A DNA stretch of 36,459 nucleotides from a bacterium (GTDB lineage Bacteria; Pseudomonadota; Gammaproteobacteria; Nevskiales; OUC007). The stretch covers positions 1 to 36,459 of the forward strand of contig JAAFAL010000014.1 of assembly GCA_018222345.1 (NCBI GenBank), in the 5' to 3' direction. Of this stretch, positions 17,440 to 25,559 are shown in pieces (within the stretch, counting starts at the first letter, position 1; each line of letters opens with the position of its first letter). The notes beneath the pieces were generated by a model. The model saw only the letters and a list, made by a program, of their open reading frames with translations. It was not told the origin of the DNA and did no database searches. The translations under genes and the position numbers were made by a program.

Positions 17440-17838
17440 TTAAGCCGCAACCACGAACAACCCGATCACACAGGCCAACGCCCCTGCCCACACCGCCGTG
17501 CGCAGCGCGCCAATGTCGGCCATGTAGATAAACCCGTAAGCCAGTCGCAGGCCCACCCAAGCAAGCGCCAAAATATCAATGCTGGCCTGTGCAGCGCCGG
17601 CCAGATGCGCCACGATCACCGCCGCGGCAAATGCAGGAAACGCCTCGAAGGCGTTCTGCTGCGCCCAATGCGCACGCAAACGGTAGCCCTCCAGCGTGTC
17701 CAACCACGGCCGCGGCGCCTTGTTGCTACGCGGGGGCATAACGCCACGCTTGCCATCGAAGTTTGTGAACTTGGCGAAGCCTGTCCACAAGATGGGCATC
17801 AGCGCGCCGGCCAGCACGCACCAGTAAGCAATAGTCAT
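17440..17838 (-). CDS. MAPEG-family membrane protein
   Basis: This is a 132-residue protein with about four transmembrane helices, similar to bacterial MAPEG proteins related to microsomal glutathione transferases. Features are AHWAQQNAFEAFPAFAAAVIVAH (about 55-77), with the conserved N/E residues of the second helix, and the later ALAWVGLRLAYGFIYMADI. The ATG at 17838 overlaps the HIT gene stop (ATGA). Pairing with the kappa-GST-like neighbour suggests glutathione-linked chemistry in this operon; that is inference. Confidence 0.82.
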   Translation of the reverse strand: MTIAYWCVLAGALMPILWTGFAKFTNFDGKRGVMPPRSNKAPRPWLDTLEGYRLRAHWAQQNAFEAFPAFAAAVIVAHLAGAAQASIDILALAWVGLRLAYGFIYMADIGALRTAVWAGALACVIGLFVVAA

Positions 17839-18242
17839 GGTTGTAACCCCAAAGCGTTTTGCAGGCGTTGAATTTCGGCACTGGTATCTGCAATCGGCTG
17901 CGGCGTGCCAACACCCCACACCGGGCCCGGCCACGCGGCGTCGCCCAGTTTGCGGGCGATTACGTGAATGTGCAGTTGCGGCACCTGATTACCCAACGCG
18001 GCAATGTTGAGTTTGTCGCCGCCGGTGTGCGCCATGAGTGCCCGGCCCATGTCGGTGGCTTCGCCCCACAACGTGGCCTGCTCGGCCGCCGGCAGTTCGT
18101 AAGCCTCGACAATGTCGGCGCGCTGCGGCACCAGGATAAGCCAGGCGAAGCGGGCATCGTTCATGCGCAACACGCGGCACAGCGGCAGGTCGCCAACATG
18201 CAGCGTGTCGGCCGCCAGCCGTGGATGCAGCACGAAGCTCAT
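17835..18242 (-). CDS. HIT-domain protein
   Basis: This 135-residue histidine-triad protein ends its core with QVPQLHIHVIAR (about 86-97). The first histidine of the usual HxHxH triad is Gln, a variant I associate with one bacterial HIT subgroup; the last two histidines are kept. Family members hydrolyse or transfer nucleotidyl groups. It overlaps both neighbours by ATGA, so it is tightly coupled to the rubredoxin reductase and MAPEG genes. Confidence 0.85.
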   Translation of the reverse strand: MSFVLHPRLAADTLHVGDLPLCRVLRMNDARFAWLILVPQRADIVEAYELPAAEQATLWGEATDMGRALMAHTGGDKLNIAALGNQVPQLHIHVIARKLGDAAWPGPVWGVGTPQPIADTSAEIQRLQNALGLQP

Positions 18243-19390
18243 ACCAGTAGCGGCGGCATGGTTTTGGCCAGTTCGCCGCGGCGCGCCAACTTATCGCCGG
18301 TCAGCGCAAAACCCAGTGGCTCGCCGCCAGGCGACTCGAACACCGCTTCGAAGTTCGGGCTGTCACCGTCGATGCGCCAAGCGCCGGCGTCGGTCGCCGG
18401 TGGGCAGACTACCGTGGGGCATACAGGCGTTTTGACGATCACTGGCATTGCCGGCAGCGACAGCTTGGTCGGCTCGCCGGCCAGCGTCTTGGCCAATGTG
18501 CGTGCGCAGTGGGTGATGGGCAGTACATAAGGCAGCACTTGGCCGCCGGGCAGTTCGGCGCAGTCGCCCAAGGCAAAAATGTTCGGGTTGCTAGTTTGCA
18601 TTGTGGCGTCAACCTGGATGCCACGGCCGCAGGCCAGGCCGGCTGCATCGGCAAGCCCCGTGTTAGGCACCAGGCCGATGGCCGACAACACGACGTCGGC
18701 GGCGATGGTCGCACCGTGGCTAGTCGTGACTGCAAAGCCATCTTCGCTGTGGTTCACGGCAGTGGCCATTTGGCGCAACCCCAAGTGCACACCCAGGCCG
18801 TGCAAGGCATTGCCAATCGCCACGCCAACGGGCTCGGGCACCAGCCGGCCTAGCGGCCAGCCCAGCGGGTCGATGAGCGTGACTTTGAAACCATTGCTGC
18901 CCAGGTCGTTAGCAAATTCGCAGCCGATCAGCCCCGCGCCCAAAATGGCCACGCGTTTTTTGCTGTGCAGCCGGCTGCGGAAGTCGCGATAGTCAGCCAA
19001 ACTGTTGACATGCAGGATACTGCCGATGCCGTCGCCTTCTACTGGGCAGGCGCGCTGGTTGGCACCGACGGCCAGCACCAGCTTGCTGTAGCTGATGCGG
19101 TCGGTGTCGGTGGTGATGCTTTGGCTTTGCGGGTCGATGCCGGTCACGCGCGTATTGGCCAGCACCGTGGCGCCAAGCGCTTCGGCCTGGGCCTCGGCGG
19201 GCTTCATCACCAGCGCCTGGGCATCTTTGCCGTCGGCAAAAGCCTTGGACAAGTTGGGCTTGTAGTAGGCCGCGCCGTCGTCAGCGCTGATGAGTGTCAG
19301 CGGCGTGTCGGGCGCCTGCTTGCGAAACTCGCGGGCCAGTGTGTAACCGGCGTGGCCGGTGCCGATGATGACGACAGGTGCAGCAGTCAT
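18239..19390 (-). CDS. Rubredoxin-NAD(+) reductase
   Basis: This 383-residue FAD enzyme moves electrons from NADH to rubredoxin for the alkane hydroxylase. The FAD fold starts VVIIGTGHAGYTLA, the NAD-binding site is ILGAGLIGCEF, and the second FAD motif is IFALGDCAEL. YYKPNLSKAFADGK is typical of the AlkT/RubB/NorW type. The ATG at 19390 is preferred to an in-frame TTG that overlaps the rubredoxin stop. It lies between the rubredoxin and HIT genes in one operon. Confidence 0.93.
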   Translation of the reverse strand: MTAAPVVIIGTGHAGYTLAREFRKQAPDTPLTLISADDGAAYYKPNLSKAFADGKDAQALVMKPAEAQAEALGATVLANTRVTGIDPQSQSITTDTDRISYSKLVLAVGANQRACPVEGDGIGSILHVNSLADYRDFRSRLHSKKRVAILGAGLIGCEFANDLGSNGFKVTLIDPLGWPLGRLVPEPVGVAIGNALHGLGVHLGLRQMATAVNHSEDGFAVTTSHGATIAADVVLSAIGLVPNTGLADAAGLACGRGIQVDATMQTSNPNIFALGDCAELPGGQVLPYVLPITHCARTLAKTLAGEPTKLSLPAMPVIVKTPVCPTVVCPPATDAGAWRIDGDSPNFEAVFESPGGEPLGFALTGDKLARRGELAKTMPPLLV

Positions 19391-19394
19391 GGCC

Positions 19395-19574
19395 TTAGCC
19401 AATCTGGATCATTTCGAAGTCGGCTTTGCCGGCGCCGCAGTCGGGGCAGGTCCAGTCGTCGGGCACATCGCCCCAAGCGGTGCCCGGCGCAATGCCGTCG
19501 TCAGGCCAGCCTTCGGCTTCGTCGTAGATCAGGCCGCAGACCAGGCATTCCCAGCGTTTGGTGTTGTCACTCAC
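19395..19574 (-). CDS. Rubredoxin, AlkG2-like
   Basis: This 59-residue one-iron rubredoxin has both cysteine pairs, in [20 protein letters not shown] and [15 protein letters not shown]. The second motif is the plain CPDCG form of the rubredoxins that pass electrons to AlkB. The start is either GTG at 19574 (used here) or TTG at 19583; both follow GAGGA or GAAG sequences at imperfect spacing. It overlaps the 3' end of the damaged first rubredoxin if the TTG is used. It should be the working electron carrier of this locus. Confidence 0.93.
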   Translation of the reverse strand: MSDNTKRWECLVCGLIYDEAEGWPDDGIAPGTAWGDVPDDWTCPDCGAGKADFEMIQIG

Positions 19575-19579
19575 GTTCT

Positions 19580-19751
19580 TCAATTGTCCTCAGTCGGTTC
19601 GAATTCGGGTTTTTCGCACACCGCGCAAGCGGGGCACGGGAAGTCCTCGGGCAGTTCGTCCCAAGTGGTTCCGGGCGGGTAGCCCTCGCGGGGCAAGCCC
19701 GCCGTCTCATCATAAACGTAGCCGCAGCCGGTGCACGTGTACCTCGCCATA
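19580..19751 (-). pseudogene. First rubredoxin gene (AlkG1-like), frameshifted at codon 4
   Basis: The reading frame ending at 19580 encodes a rubredoxin: TCTGCGYVYDETAGLPREG ... WDELPEDFPCPACAVCEKPEFE, with the extended second motif of AlkG1-type proteins. In that frame there is no ATG, GTG or TTG between an upstream stop and the first cysteine. The expected start, ATG at 19749-19751, gives Met-Ala-Arg and then TAA (19740-19742). Removing one A would restore MARYTCTGCGYVYDE. The ATG is also only five bases from the MITE-like element and has no ribosome binding site. It is a recently broken gene or a single-base sequence error. Confidence 0.8.
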
Positions 19752-19756
19752 GTATT

Positions 19757-20024
19757 AGGGCCTGGTCACACTATTTGAATGCGCCTCGCCGAAGGCAGAT
19801 TTTTTGCTAGGCAAGGCGTGTTGAGCGCCGTTTAGTACGGCTAAATCAGCGAAACACAACGCAGCATAGTGAAAAATCTGTCCGGCCCGAAGGGTTGACC
19901 CTGAAATCAAGCCATCCGGCGTTGCTCGTCGTTCATTTGGAATGACCAAATATCTCTCCTCGCGCCTTGACTGGCCTGATTTCAGGGTCAACGCGGCACA
20001 TTCAAATAGTGTGACCAGGCCCTA
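19757..20024. mobile_element. MITE-like element with 24-bp perfect terminal inverted repeats and TA flanks
   Basis: The left end GGGCCTGGTCACACTATTTG continues to 19782, and its exact reverse complement lies at 19999-20022. Each end is flanked by TA (19757-19758 and 20023-20024), as for elements moved by IS630/Tc1-type transposases. Inside are nested inverted repeats: CAGATTTTT/AAAAATCTG (19797-19805, 19872-19880), a 16-bp pair (19894-19909, 19977-19992) and ATTTGG/CCAAAT (19935-19951). No credible transposase gene is present. It lies between the alkB terminator and the damaged rubredoxin gene; the 19752-20128 gap otherwise holds only that terminator. Confidence 0.85.
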
Positions 20025-20036
20025 GTGATTCAAGCC

Positions 20037-20068
20037 AAAAAAATGGGCGCGGCTGTTGGGCCGCGCCC
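20037..20068 (-). terminator. Intrinsic terminator of alkB
   Basis: Read on the minus strand, a perfect 9-bp stem (GGGCGCGGC / GCCGCGCCC) with a 6-base loop is followed within one base by seven T residues (A at 20037-20043 on the plus strand). It lies about 60 bases after the alkB stop and separates alkB from the rubredoxin genes. Confidence 0.9.
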
Positions 20069-20128
20069 GAATAGCAGTCTAGCCGAACTGGGTGGGGATG
20101 TCGGCTGGCTGCTTCTGGGGTTGCTTGA

Positions 20129-21328
20129 TTAGGCGGCAGCGGCGGCCGGCGTTTCCACCGCGCGGTGCCACTTGTCCATCAACTTGGCCTCTTTACCGGG
20201 CTGTAGTGCAGCTTTGGTGAGGTCGTAGTTGTGATGCTCGGCGACGCGCTTGTCCATCATCCAGCTCCATAGCGGCGGAACGTAGGCGATCAACAACATG
20301 GCGGCATAACCGGACGGCAATTGCGGCGCATCGGGGAATTCACGCAGCGCCTGGTAGTGGCGCGTGGGGTTGGCATGGTGGTCGCTGTGGCGCTGCAATT
20401 GATACAGGAACAGGTTGGTGACGATGTGATTGCTGTTCCAACTATGGTGCGGTTGGCAACGCTCGTAGCGGCCGTTGTCTAGCTTCTGCCGGCGCAGGCC
20501 GTAGTGCTCCAGGTAGTTGACAACCTCGAGCAGCGAAAAGCCGTAAACCGCCTGAATCAGCAGGAAGGGCACGATGATCCAGCCCAACAAGGCGATCAGC
20601 CCACCCCACAACACCAGCGTCATGGCCCAGGCGTTGAGATTGTCATTCTCGATACTCCACACCGATTTGCCGCGGCGTGCCAGGCGTTCTTTTTCAATCG
20701 TCCAGGCACTACGTAGGCTGCCGAATATGGTGCGCGGCAAGAATGCGTAGAGGTTCTCGCCCATGCGCGAACTGGCTGGATCTTCCGGCGTGGCCACACG
20801 CTTGTGGTGGCCACGGTTGTGCTCGACAAAGAAATGACCATACGCCAGTGGCGCCAGGGTGATCTTGGCCAGCCAACGCTCGGCGGTGCCCGTTTTATGG
20901 CCAAGTTCGTGCGCGGTGTTGATGGCAACACCGGACACACCACCAACGGACAAAGTGATACCCAGCGCGGCCCACCACGGCAGGCCAGCGGTGGCGATCA
21001 TCCACGCACCCCAAATAAACGTGCCGTAGTACAGCGGGATATAGAGGTAGAGGATCCAGCGGTAGTAGCTGTCTTCGCTCAACGTGGGCACGACCGCTTC
21101 CGGCGGGTTGTTTTCGTCGGTGTCGAAGATCATGTCGAGGAACGGCAGCACGCCATAGACGAACAACAGCGAGAAGTACCAGAACACGCCCAAGCCCGTA
21201 GCCTCGACCAGCCCCCAGCCCACCAGCGGCAGCACGGGCACGATCATGCCCAGCATCCACAAGTAGCGGCGCGAGTCGGAATAGCTGACAGTTTCACCGT
21301 TGTCGGCGGTGGCTGTGTAAGTTGTCAT
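20129..21328 (-). CDS. alkB: Alkane 1-monooxygenase AlkB
   Basis: This 399-residue integral membrane di-iron hydroxylase oxidises the terminal carbon of n-alkanes using O2 and rubredoxin electrons. All AlkB histidine boxes are present: HELGH (140-144), EHNRGHH (169-175) and LQRHSDHHA (311-319), plus the AlkB signature NYLEHYGL (271-278). Six hydrophobic segments and the NNPPEAVVP loop also fit. Start ATG at 21328 has AGGAG nine bases before it. A promoter with an overlapping inverted repeat lies upstream, and a terminator follows. The C-terminus ends in a plain alanine tail without a fused rubredoxin. Confidence 0.97.
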   Translation of the reverse strand: MTTYTATADNGETVSYSDSRRYLWMLGMIVPVLPLVGWGLVEATGLGVFWYFSLLFVYGVLPFLDMIFDTDENNPPEAVVPTLSEDSYYRWILYLYIPLYYGTFIWGAWMIATAGLPWWAALGITLSVGGVSGVAINTAHELGHKTGTAERWLAKITLAPLAYGHFFVEHNRGHHKRVATPEDPASSRMGENLYAFLPRTIFGSLRSAWTIEKERLARRGKSVWSIENDNLNAWAMTLVLWGGLIALLGWIIVPFLLIQAVYGFSLLEVVNYLEHYGLRRQKLDNGRYERCQPHHSWNSNHIVTNLFLYQLQRHSDHHANPTRHYQALREFPDAPQLPSGYAAMLLIAYVPPLWSWMMDKRVAEHHNYDLTKAALQPGKEAKLMDKWHRAVETPAAAAA

Positions 21329-21368
21329 GGCGTCGGTCTCCTGAGCAGGCTTGCCCGCTTCTTGAACA

Positions 21369-21411
21369 ATCGTTTAACTGAACGATAGTTTAATTGCGCG
21401 GCAACTGTCAA
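21369..21411 (-). promoter_or_regulatory. alkB promoter with overlapping operator-like inverted repeat
   Basis: On the minus strand TTGACA (21411-21406) and TATCGT (21387-21382) are spaced by 18 bases, a good sigma70-type pair. An inverted repeat ATCGTT-N6-AACGAT (21369-21386) overlaps the -10 and the likely start point, where a repressor of TetR type could act. No regulator gene is adjacent, so the binding protein is unknown. Confidence 0.6.
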
Positions 21412-21457
21412 ATTCGCACTGACGAACGGTTGTGCGCCCGCTTGGACGGTGGTCAGG

Positions 21458-23398
21458 TCATGCCCGCTGGCGCATCCACGGGATCAAGCCACCGGCCGAC
21501 AACACCTCGATCTGCCGATCAGATAGCCCGTGTGACAGCGCCACCGAGCGGCCACCGAGCGTGGCCGTCAAACTGTCGGACTCCTGCAGCGCATCGGGCA
21601 GGCCATCCAGTTCCAGCATGTCGCCCTGCTCCACGGCGTCGTAGTCGTCGCCGTCCTTGAACACCAGCGGCAGCACGCCGAAATTAACCAGGTTCTGGCG
21701 GTGAATGCGGGCGAAGTTGCGGGCGACAACCACCCGCAAGCCGAGCGTGCGCGGCGCCAGCGCGGCATGCTCGCGCGACGAGCCCTGGCCATACACGCGC
21801 CCGCCAACAATGGCGTGGTCGCCGGTGTCGCGGGCGCGGCTGACGTACTCGGGGTCAACTGAGCGGAACACGAACTCGGCGATCTTGGGGATATTGCTGC
21901 GATACGGCAGCACTTCGGCGCCGGCCGGCATGATCTCATCGGTGGAAATGTCGTCACCCACCTTCAAGGCAACCGGAATCTTCAGGCTGGTCGGCAGGCC
22001 CTCCAGGTCGGGCAGCGACACCACATTTGGCCCCTTGATCAACTTCACTTCGGTGGCCGTGTCGGCGTCGGCCGGGGCCAACAGGTTTTGTGTGTCGATC
22101 ACCGGGTCGCCAGGTTCGGTGATCTTTGGCGGCTCGATGTCCAGCGTGCGCGGGTCGGTGATTTTGCCCGCCAAGGCGGATCCCGCAGCGGTTTCCGGGC
22201 TGCACAGCCACACCTTGTCGTCCTCGGTGCCAGAGCGGCCGGGGAAGTTGCGCGGCACGGTGCGCACACTGTGGGTGCCGCTGGCCGGCGCCTGACCCAT
22301 GCCGATGCAGCCATTGCACCCCGCTTGGTGCAAGCGTGCGCCGGCAGCCAGCAACGGCCCGATTTGGCCATCGCGCATCAGCGTCTGCAACATGCTGCGC
22401 GAGGTCGGGTTGATGTCCAGCGACACCTGCTCGGGCACTGCGCGGCCTTTGACGATGTGCGCCACAGCGGCAAAGTCGCGGTAGCCGGGATTGGCCGAAG
22501 AGCCAACATAGGCTTGGCCGATGTCCTGGCCGGCCACGTCCGACACCGGCACCACGGCGCCGGGGCTGGATGGCTTGGCGATCAGCGGTTCCAGGGCGCT
22601 CAGGTCGATGCTGTCGGTCAGGTCGTACTCGGCACCATCGTCGGCCTGCACAGGTTCGAACGCGTCCTCGCGCCCCTCGGCGGCCATGAAGCGCCGCACC
22701 GCATCGTCGGCCGGGAACACCGTGGTTGTCGCCCCTAGCTCGGCGCCCATATTGGCGATCACGTGCCGATCCATGGCCGACAGGCCCGCCAACCCTGGCC
22801 CGTAATATTCAATGATGCGACCGTTACCGCCATCCACACCGTGGCGGCGCAGCATCTCCAGGATGACGTCTTTGGCACTCACCCAGTCGGGCAGCTCGCC
22901 GGTCAACTCCACACCGAATATCTCCGGCATGCGGGTGTAAAACGGCTCGCCCGCCATCGCCATGGCCACCTCCAGGCCGCCGGCGCCCATGGCCAGCATG
23001 CCCAATGAGCCTGCAGCGCAGCTATGGCTGTCGGAACCCAGCAGGCTGCTGCCGGGGCGCCCGAAACGCTGCATATGCGTGGGGTGGCTCACGCCGTTGC
23101 CGGGCCGCGAGTACCACACCCCGAAACGCCGACACGCCGAGTACAGGAATAAGTGGTCGTCGGGATTGCGGTGGTCGGCCTGCAACAGGTTGTGATCGAC
23201 GTATTGGGCCGACACCTCGGTGCGGACACGGTCCAAGCCCATCGCTTCGAGTTCCAGCATGACCAAGGTGCCGGTGGCGTCCTGGGTCAGTGTCTGGTCG
23301 ATCCGCAGCGCGATTTCCTCGCCCGGCGTCATGTCGCCATCGAGCAAGTGATCCGCGATCAATTTGCGGGCGAGGTTTTGCTTGCCATCGGCGGCCAT
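21458..23398 (-). CDS. Aconitate hydratase, Aquifex-type
   Basis: This 646-residue aconitase interconverts citrate and isocitrate through a [4Fe-4S] cluster. Its length and sequence fit the short bacterial (Aquifex-type/mitochondrial-like) group rather than AcnA or AcnB. The cluster cysteines are in SDSHSCAAGS and GCNGCIGMGQAPAS; the swivel domain carries GQGSSREHAALAPR and ISTDEIMPAG. The ATG at 23398 is chosen because CGGAG lies eight bases before it and the protein then begins just ahead of LARKLIADHL. It is divergent from the NAD-salvage pair. Confidence 0.92.
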   Translation of the reverse strand: MAADGKQNLARKLIADHLLDGDMTPGEEIALRIDQTLTQDATGTLVMLELEAMGLDRVRTEVSAQYVDHNLLQADHRNPDDHLFLYSACRRFGVWYSRPGNGVSHPTHMQRFGRPGSSLLGSDSHSCAAGSLGMLAMGAGGLEVAMAMAGEPFYTRMPEIFGVELTGELPDWVSAKDVILEMLRRHGVDGGNGRIIEYYGPGLAGLSAMDRHVIANMGAELGATTTVFPADDAVRRFMAAEGREDAFEPVQADDGAEYDLTDSIDLSALEPLIAKPSSPGAVVPVSDVAGQDIGQAYVGSSANPGYRDFAAVAHIVKGRAVPEQVSLDINPTSRSMLQTLMRDGQIGPLLAAGARLHQAGCNGCIGMGQAPASGTHSVRTVPRNFPGRSGTEDDKVWLCSPETAAGSALAGKITDPRTLDIEPPKITEPGDPVIDTQNLLAPADADTATEVKLIKGPNVVSLPDLEGLPTSLKIPVALKVGDDISTDEIMPAGAEVLPYRSNIPKIAEFVFRSVDPEYVSRARDTGDHAIVGGRVYGQGSSREHAALAPRTLGLRVVVARNFARIHRQNLVNFGVLPLVFKDGDDYDAVEQGDMLELDGLPDALQESDSLTATLGGRSVALSHGLSDRQIEVLSAGGLIPWMRQRA

Positions 23399-23467
23399 GG
23401 GGCGCTCCGGCGTTTTCGGGCGGATGACTAACACTACGCCGGTCAGGCTTCGATTGCAGGCCGAAAC

Positions 23468-24853
23468 ATGTTCAACTGGTGGGTGATGCCGCCACAAACG
23501 CCCCTGTTTACCGACCTTTACGAGCTAACCATGGCGCAAGCCTGGTGGCACTGTGGCCGGGCGGATCAGACCGCCGTATTTCACCTCAGTTACCGCCAGC
23601 CGCCGCCGGGCGTGGCGTGCGTGTTGGCCTGTGGGCAGGCGGCCATCGCCGACTGGTCCGGCAAGCTGAAATTCAGCGATGACGACGCCGCCTACTTGGG
23701 CGAAGTCACGGGAAGCAACGGCCAGCCGCTGTTCCGGCCGGGCTTCATCGATTGGCTCCAAACGACGCCGTGGCAATGCCAGATCGACGCCGCATCAGAG
23801 GGCACGGCGGTGTTCCCCGGCGCGCCGCTGCTGCGGGTGACCGGCCCGCTGGCACAGGCGCAAATCATGGAAACCGCGCTGCTCAATGCCATTGGCATGC
23901 CCAGCCTGGTGGCCACCCAAGCTGCGCGGCTGGCGCTGGCGGCAGGCAACGACCCGGTGCTGGACTTTGGCCTGCGCAGCGCCCAGGGCCCCGACGGTGG
24001 CCTGTCGGCCAGCCGCGCAGCATGGATAGGCGGCTGCGCGGCAACGTCAAACACACTGGCCGGCAAACGTTTCGGCATTCCGGTCAAAGGCACGCACGCC
24101 CATGCTTGGGTGATGAGCTTTGATGATGAGCAGGCTGCGTTCGACGCCTATGCCGACGCTTTCCCCGACGACACCATTGCGCTGGTCGATACCTACGACA
24201 CCCGGCTTGGCTTGGAGCGCGCGGTGGCCACAGGCCTTCGCTTGCAACAGGCCGGCCACAGCCTGGCGGGTGTCCGGCTGGATTCGGGCGACCTGGACGC
24301 GCTATCCCGACATGCCCGGCAGACGTTGGATGACGCCGGCCTGACCGATACAAGAATCGTTGCCAGCGGCGACCTCGACCCCGACAAAATCCAGCGGCTC
24401 AAAGCCGCAGGCGCGCCGATCGACGCCTGGGGCGTAGGCTCGAACTTGGCCACTGGCGGCCCGTCCAGCACGCTGGACGTGGTCTATAAACTGGGCGCCA
24501 CCCGCGATGGCGACACCTGGACGCCACGGCTGAAACTGTCCGACAGCCCGGCCAAACAATCACTGCCGGGGGTGCTATCTGTGCTGCGCCACGCGTCGGC
24601 AGATCGCAGCATGGATGTGGTGGTTGACGACCGCTTCGGCGGACCAGAACCGCCTGCGTGGGCTGATACGTCCGAACTGTTGTTGCAGCGGCTGGTCGGC
24701 GGCGATGCGCCGCCCCGCGCGCCCTTGGACGCCACCCGTGACCATGCCGCCAAACAGGCGACACGCTACTTGTACGAGCCATCACACACGGTCGAACTTG
24801 CCGCTAGCGTGCAGCAACAATTGGAATCGCTCAGCGCGCGCGTCAGGCCATGA
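23468..24853 (+). CDS. pncB: Nicotinate phosphoribosyltransferase
   Basis: This protein of up to 461 residues makes nicotinate mononucleotide from nicotinate and PRPP. The family start LFTDLYELTMAQAWW is at about 13-27, followed by FGLRSAQGPDGGLSASRAA and GIPVKGTHAHAWVMSF with the phosphorylatable histidine; VRLDSGDL, VASGDLDPDKI and WGVGSNLATG form the PRPP/phosphate sites. The start may instead be the ATG at 23486. pncA follows 60 bases later, so the two form a Preiss-Handler salvage operon. Confidence 0.92.
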   Translation: MFNWWVMPPQTPLFTDLYELTMAQAWWHCGRADQTAVFHLSYRQPPPGVACVLACGQAAIADWSGKLKFSDDDAAYLGEVTGSNGQPLFRPGFIDWLQTTPWQCQIDAASEGTAVFPGAPLLRVTGPLAQAQIMETALLNAIGMPSLVATQAARLALAAGNDPVLDFGLRSAQGPDGGLSASRAAWIGGCAATSNTLAGKRFGIPVKGTHAHAWVMSFDDEQAAFDAYADAFPDDTIALVDTYDTRLGLERAVATGLRLQQAGHSLAGVRLDSGDLDALSRHARQTLDDAGLTDTRIVASGDLDPDKIQRLKAAGAPIDAWGVGSNLATGGPSSTLDVVYKLGATRDGDTWTPRLKLSDSPAKQSLPGVLSVLRHASADRSMDVVVDDRFGGPEPPAWADTSELLLQRLVGGDAPPRAPLDATRDHAAKQATRYLYEPSHTVELAASVQQQLESLSARVRP

Positions 24854-24913
24854 CTGAACGCTGAACCTGCCAGTTGTCCAAGACTTAAACCCCCCACCAA
24901 TGTTGGAGGCCCC

Positions 24914-25537
24914 ATGAAACGCGCACTATTGCTGGTCGATATTCAGAACGACTTCATGCCCGGCGGTTCGCTGGCCGTGGATGACGGCGATGCCGTCGTG
25001 CCGGTGGCAAACCGCCTGATGCCACGCTACTCGGTGGTCATCGCCAGCCAGGATTGGCACCCGCCCAACCACGGCAGCTTCGCCAGCAATCACGACGATG
25101 GCAAGCCCTTTGAAGTGAGCGAGCTCGATGGCCTGGAGCAAGTCCTGTGGCCGGATCACTGCGTGCAAAACAGCGTCGGCGCCGAGTTCCACGAAGGCCT
25201 CCACCAGGCGCCCATCCAGCACATTGTCCGCAAGGGCATCGACCCGATGATCGACAGCTACAGTGCCTTTGCCGACAACGGCCACCGCCGCCGCACAGGC
25301 CTCGATGGCCTGCTGCGCGCTCTCGGTGTCGAGGGCGTGGATATTGTCGGGCTGGCGCACGACGTGTGTGTGCGCTTCACTGCCGTCGATGCTGCCCAAG
25401 CCGGCTTTGACACACGGGTGATCCTACCGGGCACGCGCGGCGTGGAGGCGCAAACCGGTGATATTGAACGCGCCAACACGGCGATGCGCGATGCCGGCGC
25501 GGAGTTGCTGGACGAGCTACCAGACGACGCCAAGTAG
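24914..25537 (+). CDS. pncA: Nicotinamidase
   Basis: This 207-residue enzyme of the isochorismatase-like fold hydrolyses nicotinamide to nicotinate, the substrate of the upstream gene product. The catalytic triad is Asp9, Lys107 and Cys152 (AHDVCVRFTAVDA); the metal site is Asp47, His49 and His53 (DWHPPNHGSF). A GGAGG site lies just before the ATG. It converges on ubiB, whose stop is only six bases away inside a repeat remnant. Confidence 0.95.
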   Translation: MKRALLLVDIQNDFMPGGSLAVDDGDAVVPVANRLMPRYSVVIASQDWHPPNHGSFASNHDDGKPFEVSELDGLEQVLWPDHCVQNSVGAEFHEGLHQAPIQHIVRKGIDPMIDSYSAFADNGHRRRTGLDGLLRALGVEGVDIVGLAHDVCVRFTAVDAAQAGFDTRVILPGTRGVEAQTGDIERANTAMRDAGAELLDELPDDAK

Positions 25538-25538
25538 C

Positions 25539-25559
25539 CCTGTCATTGCGAACCGCGGC
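25539..25559. repeat. Remnant of the palindromic repeat (left end only), copy 5
   Basis: CCCTGTCATTGCGAACCGCG matches the left end of the dispersed repeat, but no right arm follows. It fills the short gap between pncA and ubiB, and its TCA supplies the ubiB stop codon on the minus strand. Confidence 0.5.

Noticed and set aside
19755-19991. A 78-codon minus-strand frame inside the MITE-like element
   Set aside because: It starts within the internal inverted repeats and crosses a terminal repeat, resembles no transposase, and has no ribosome binding site.
20037-20068. Terminator hairpin as part of the MITE-like element
   Set aside because: It lies outside the TA-flanked terminal repeats and is correctly placed and oriented for alkB.
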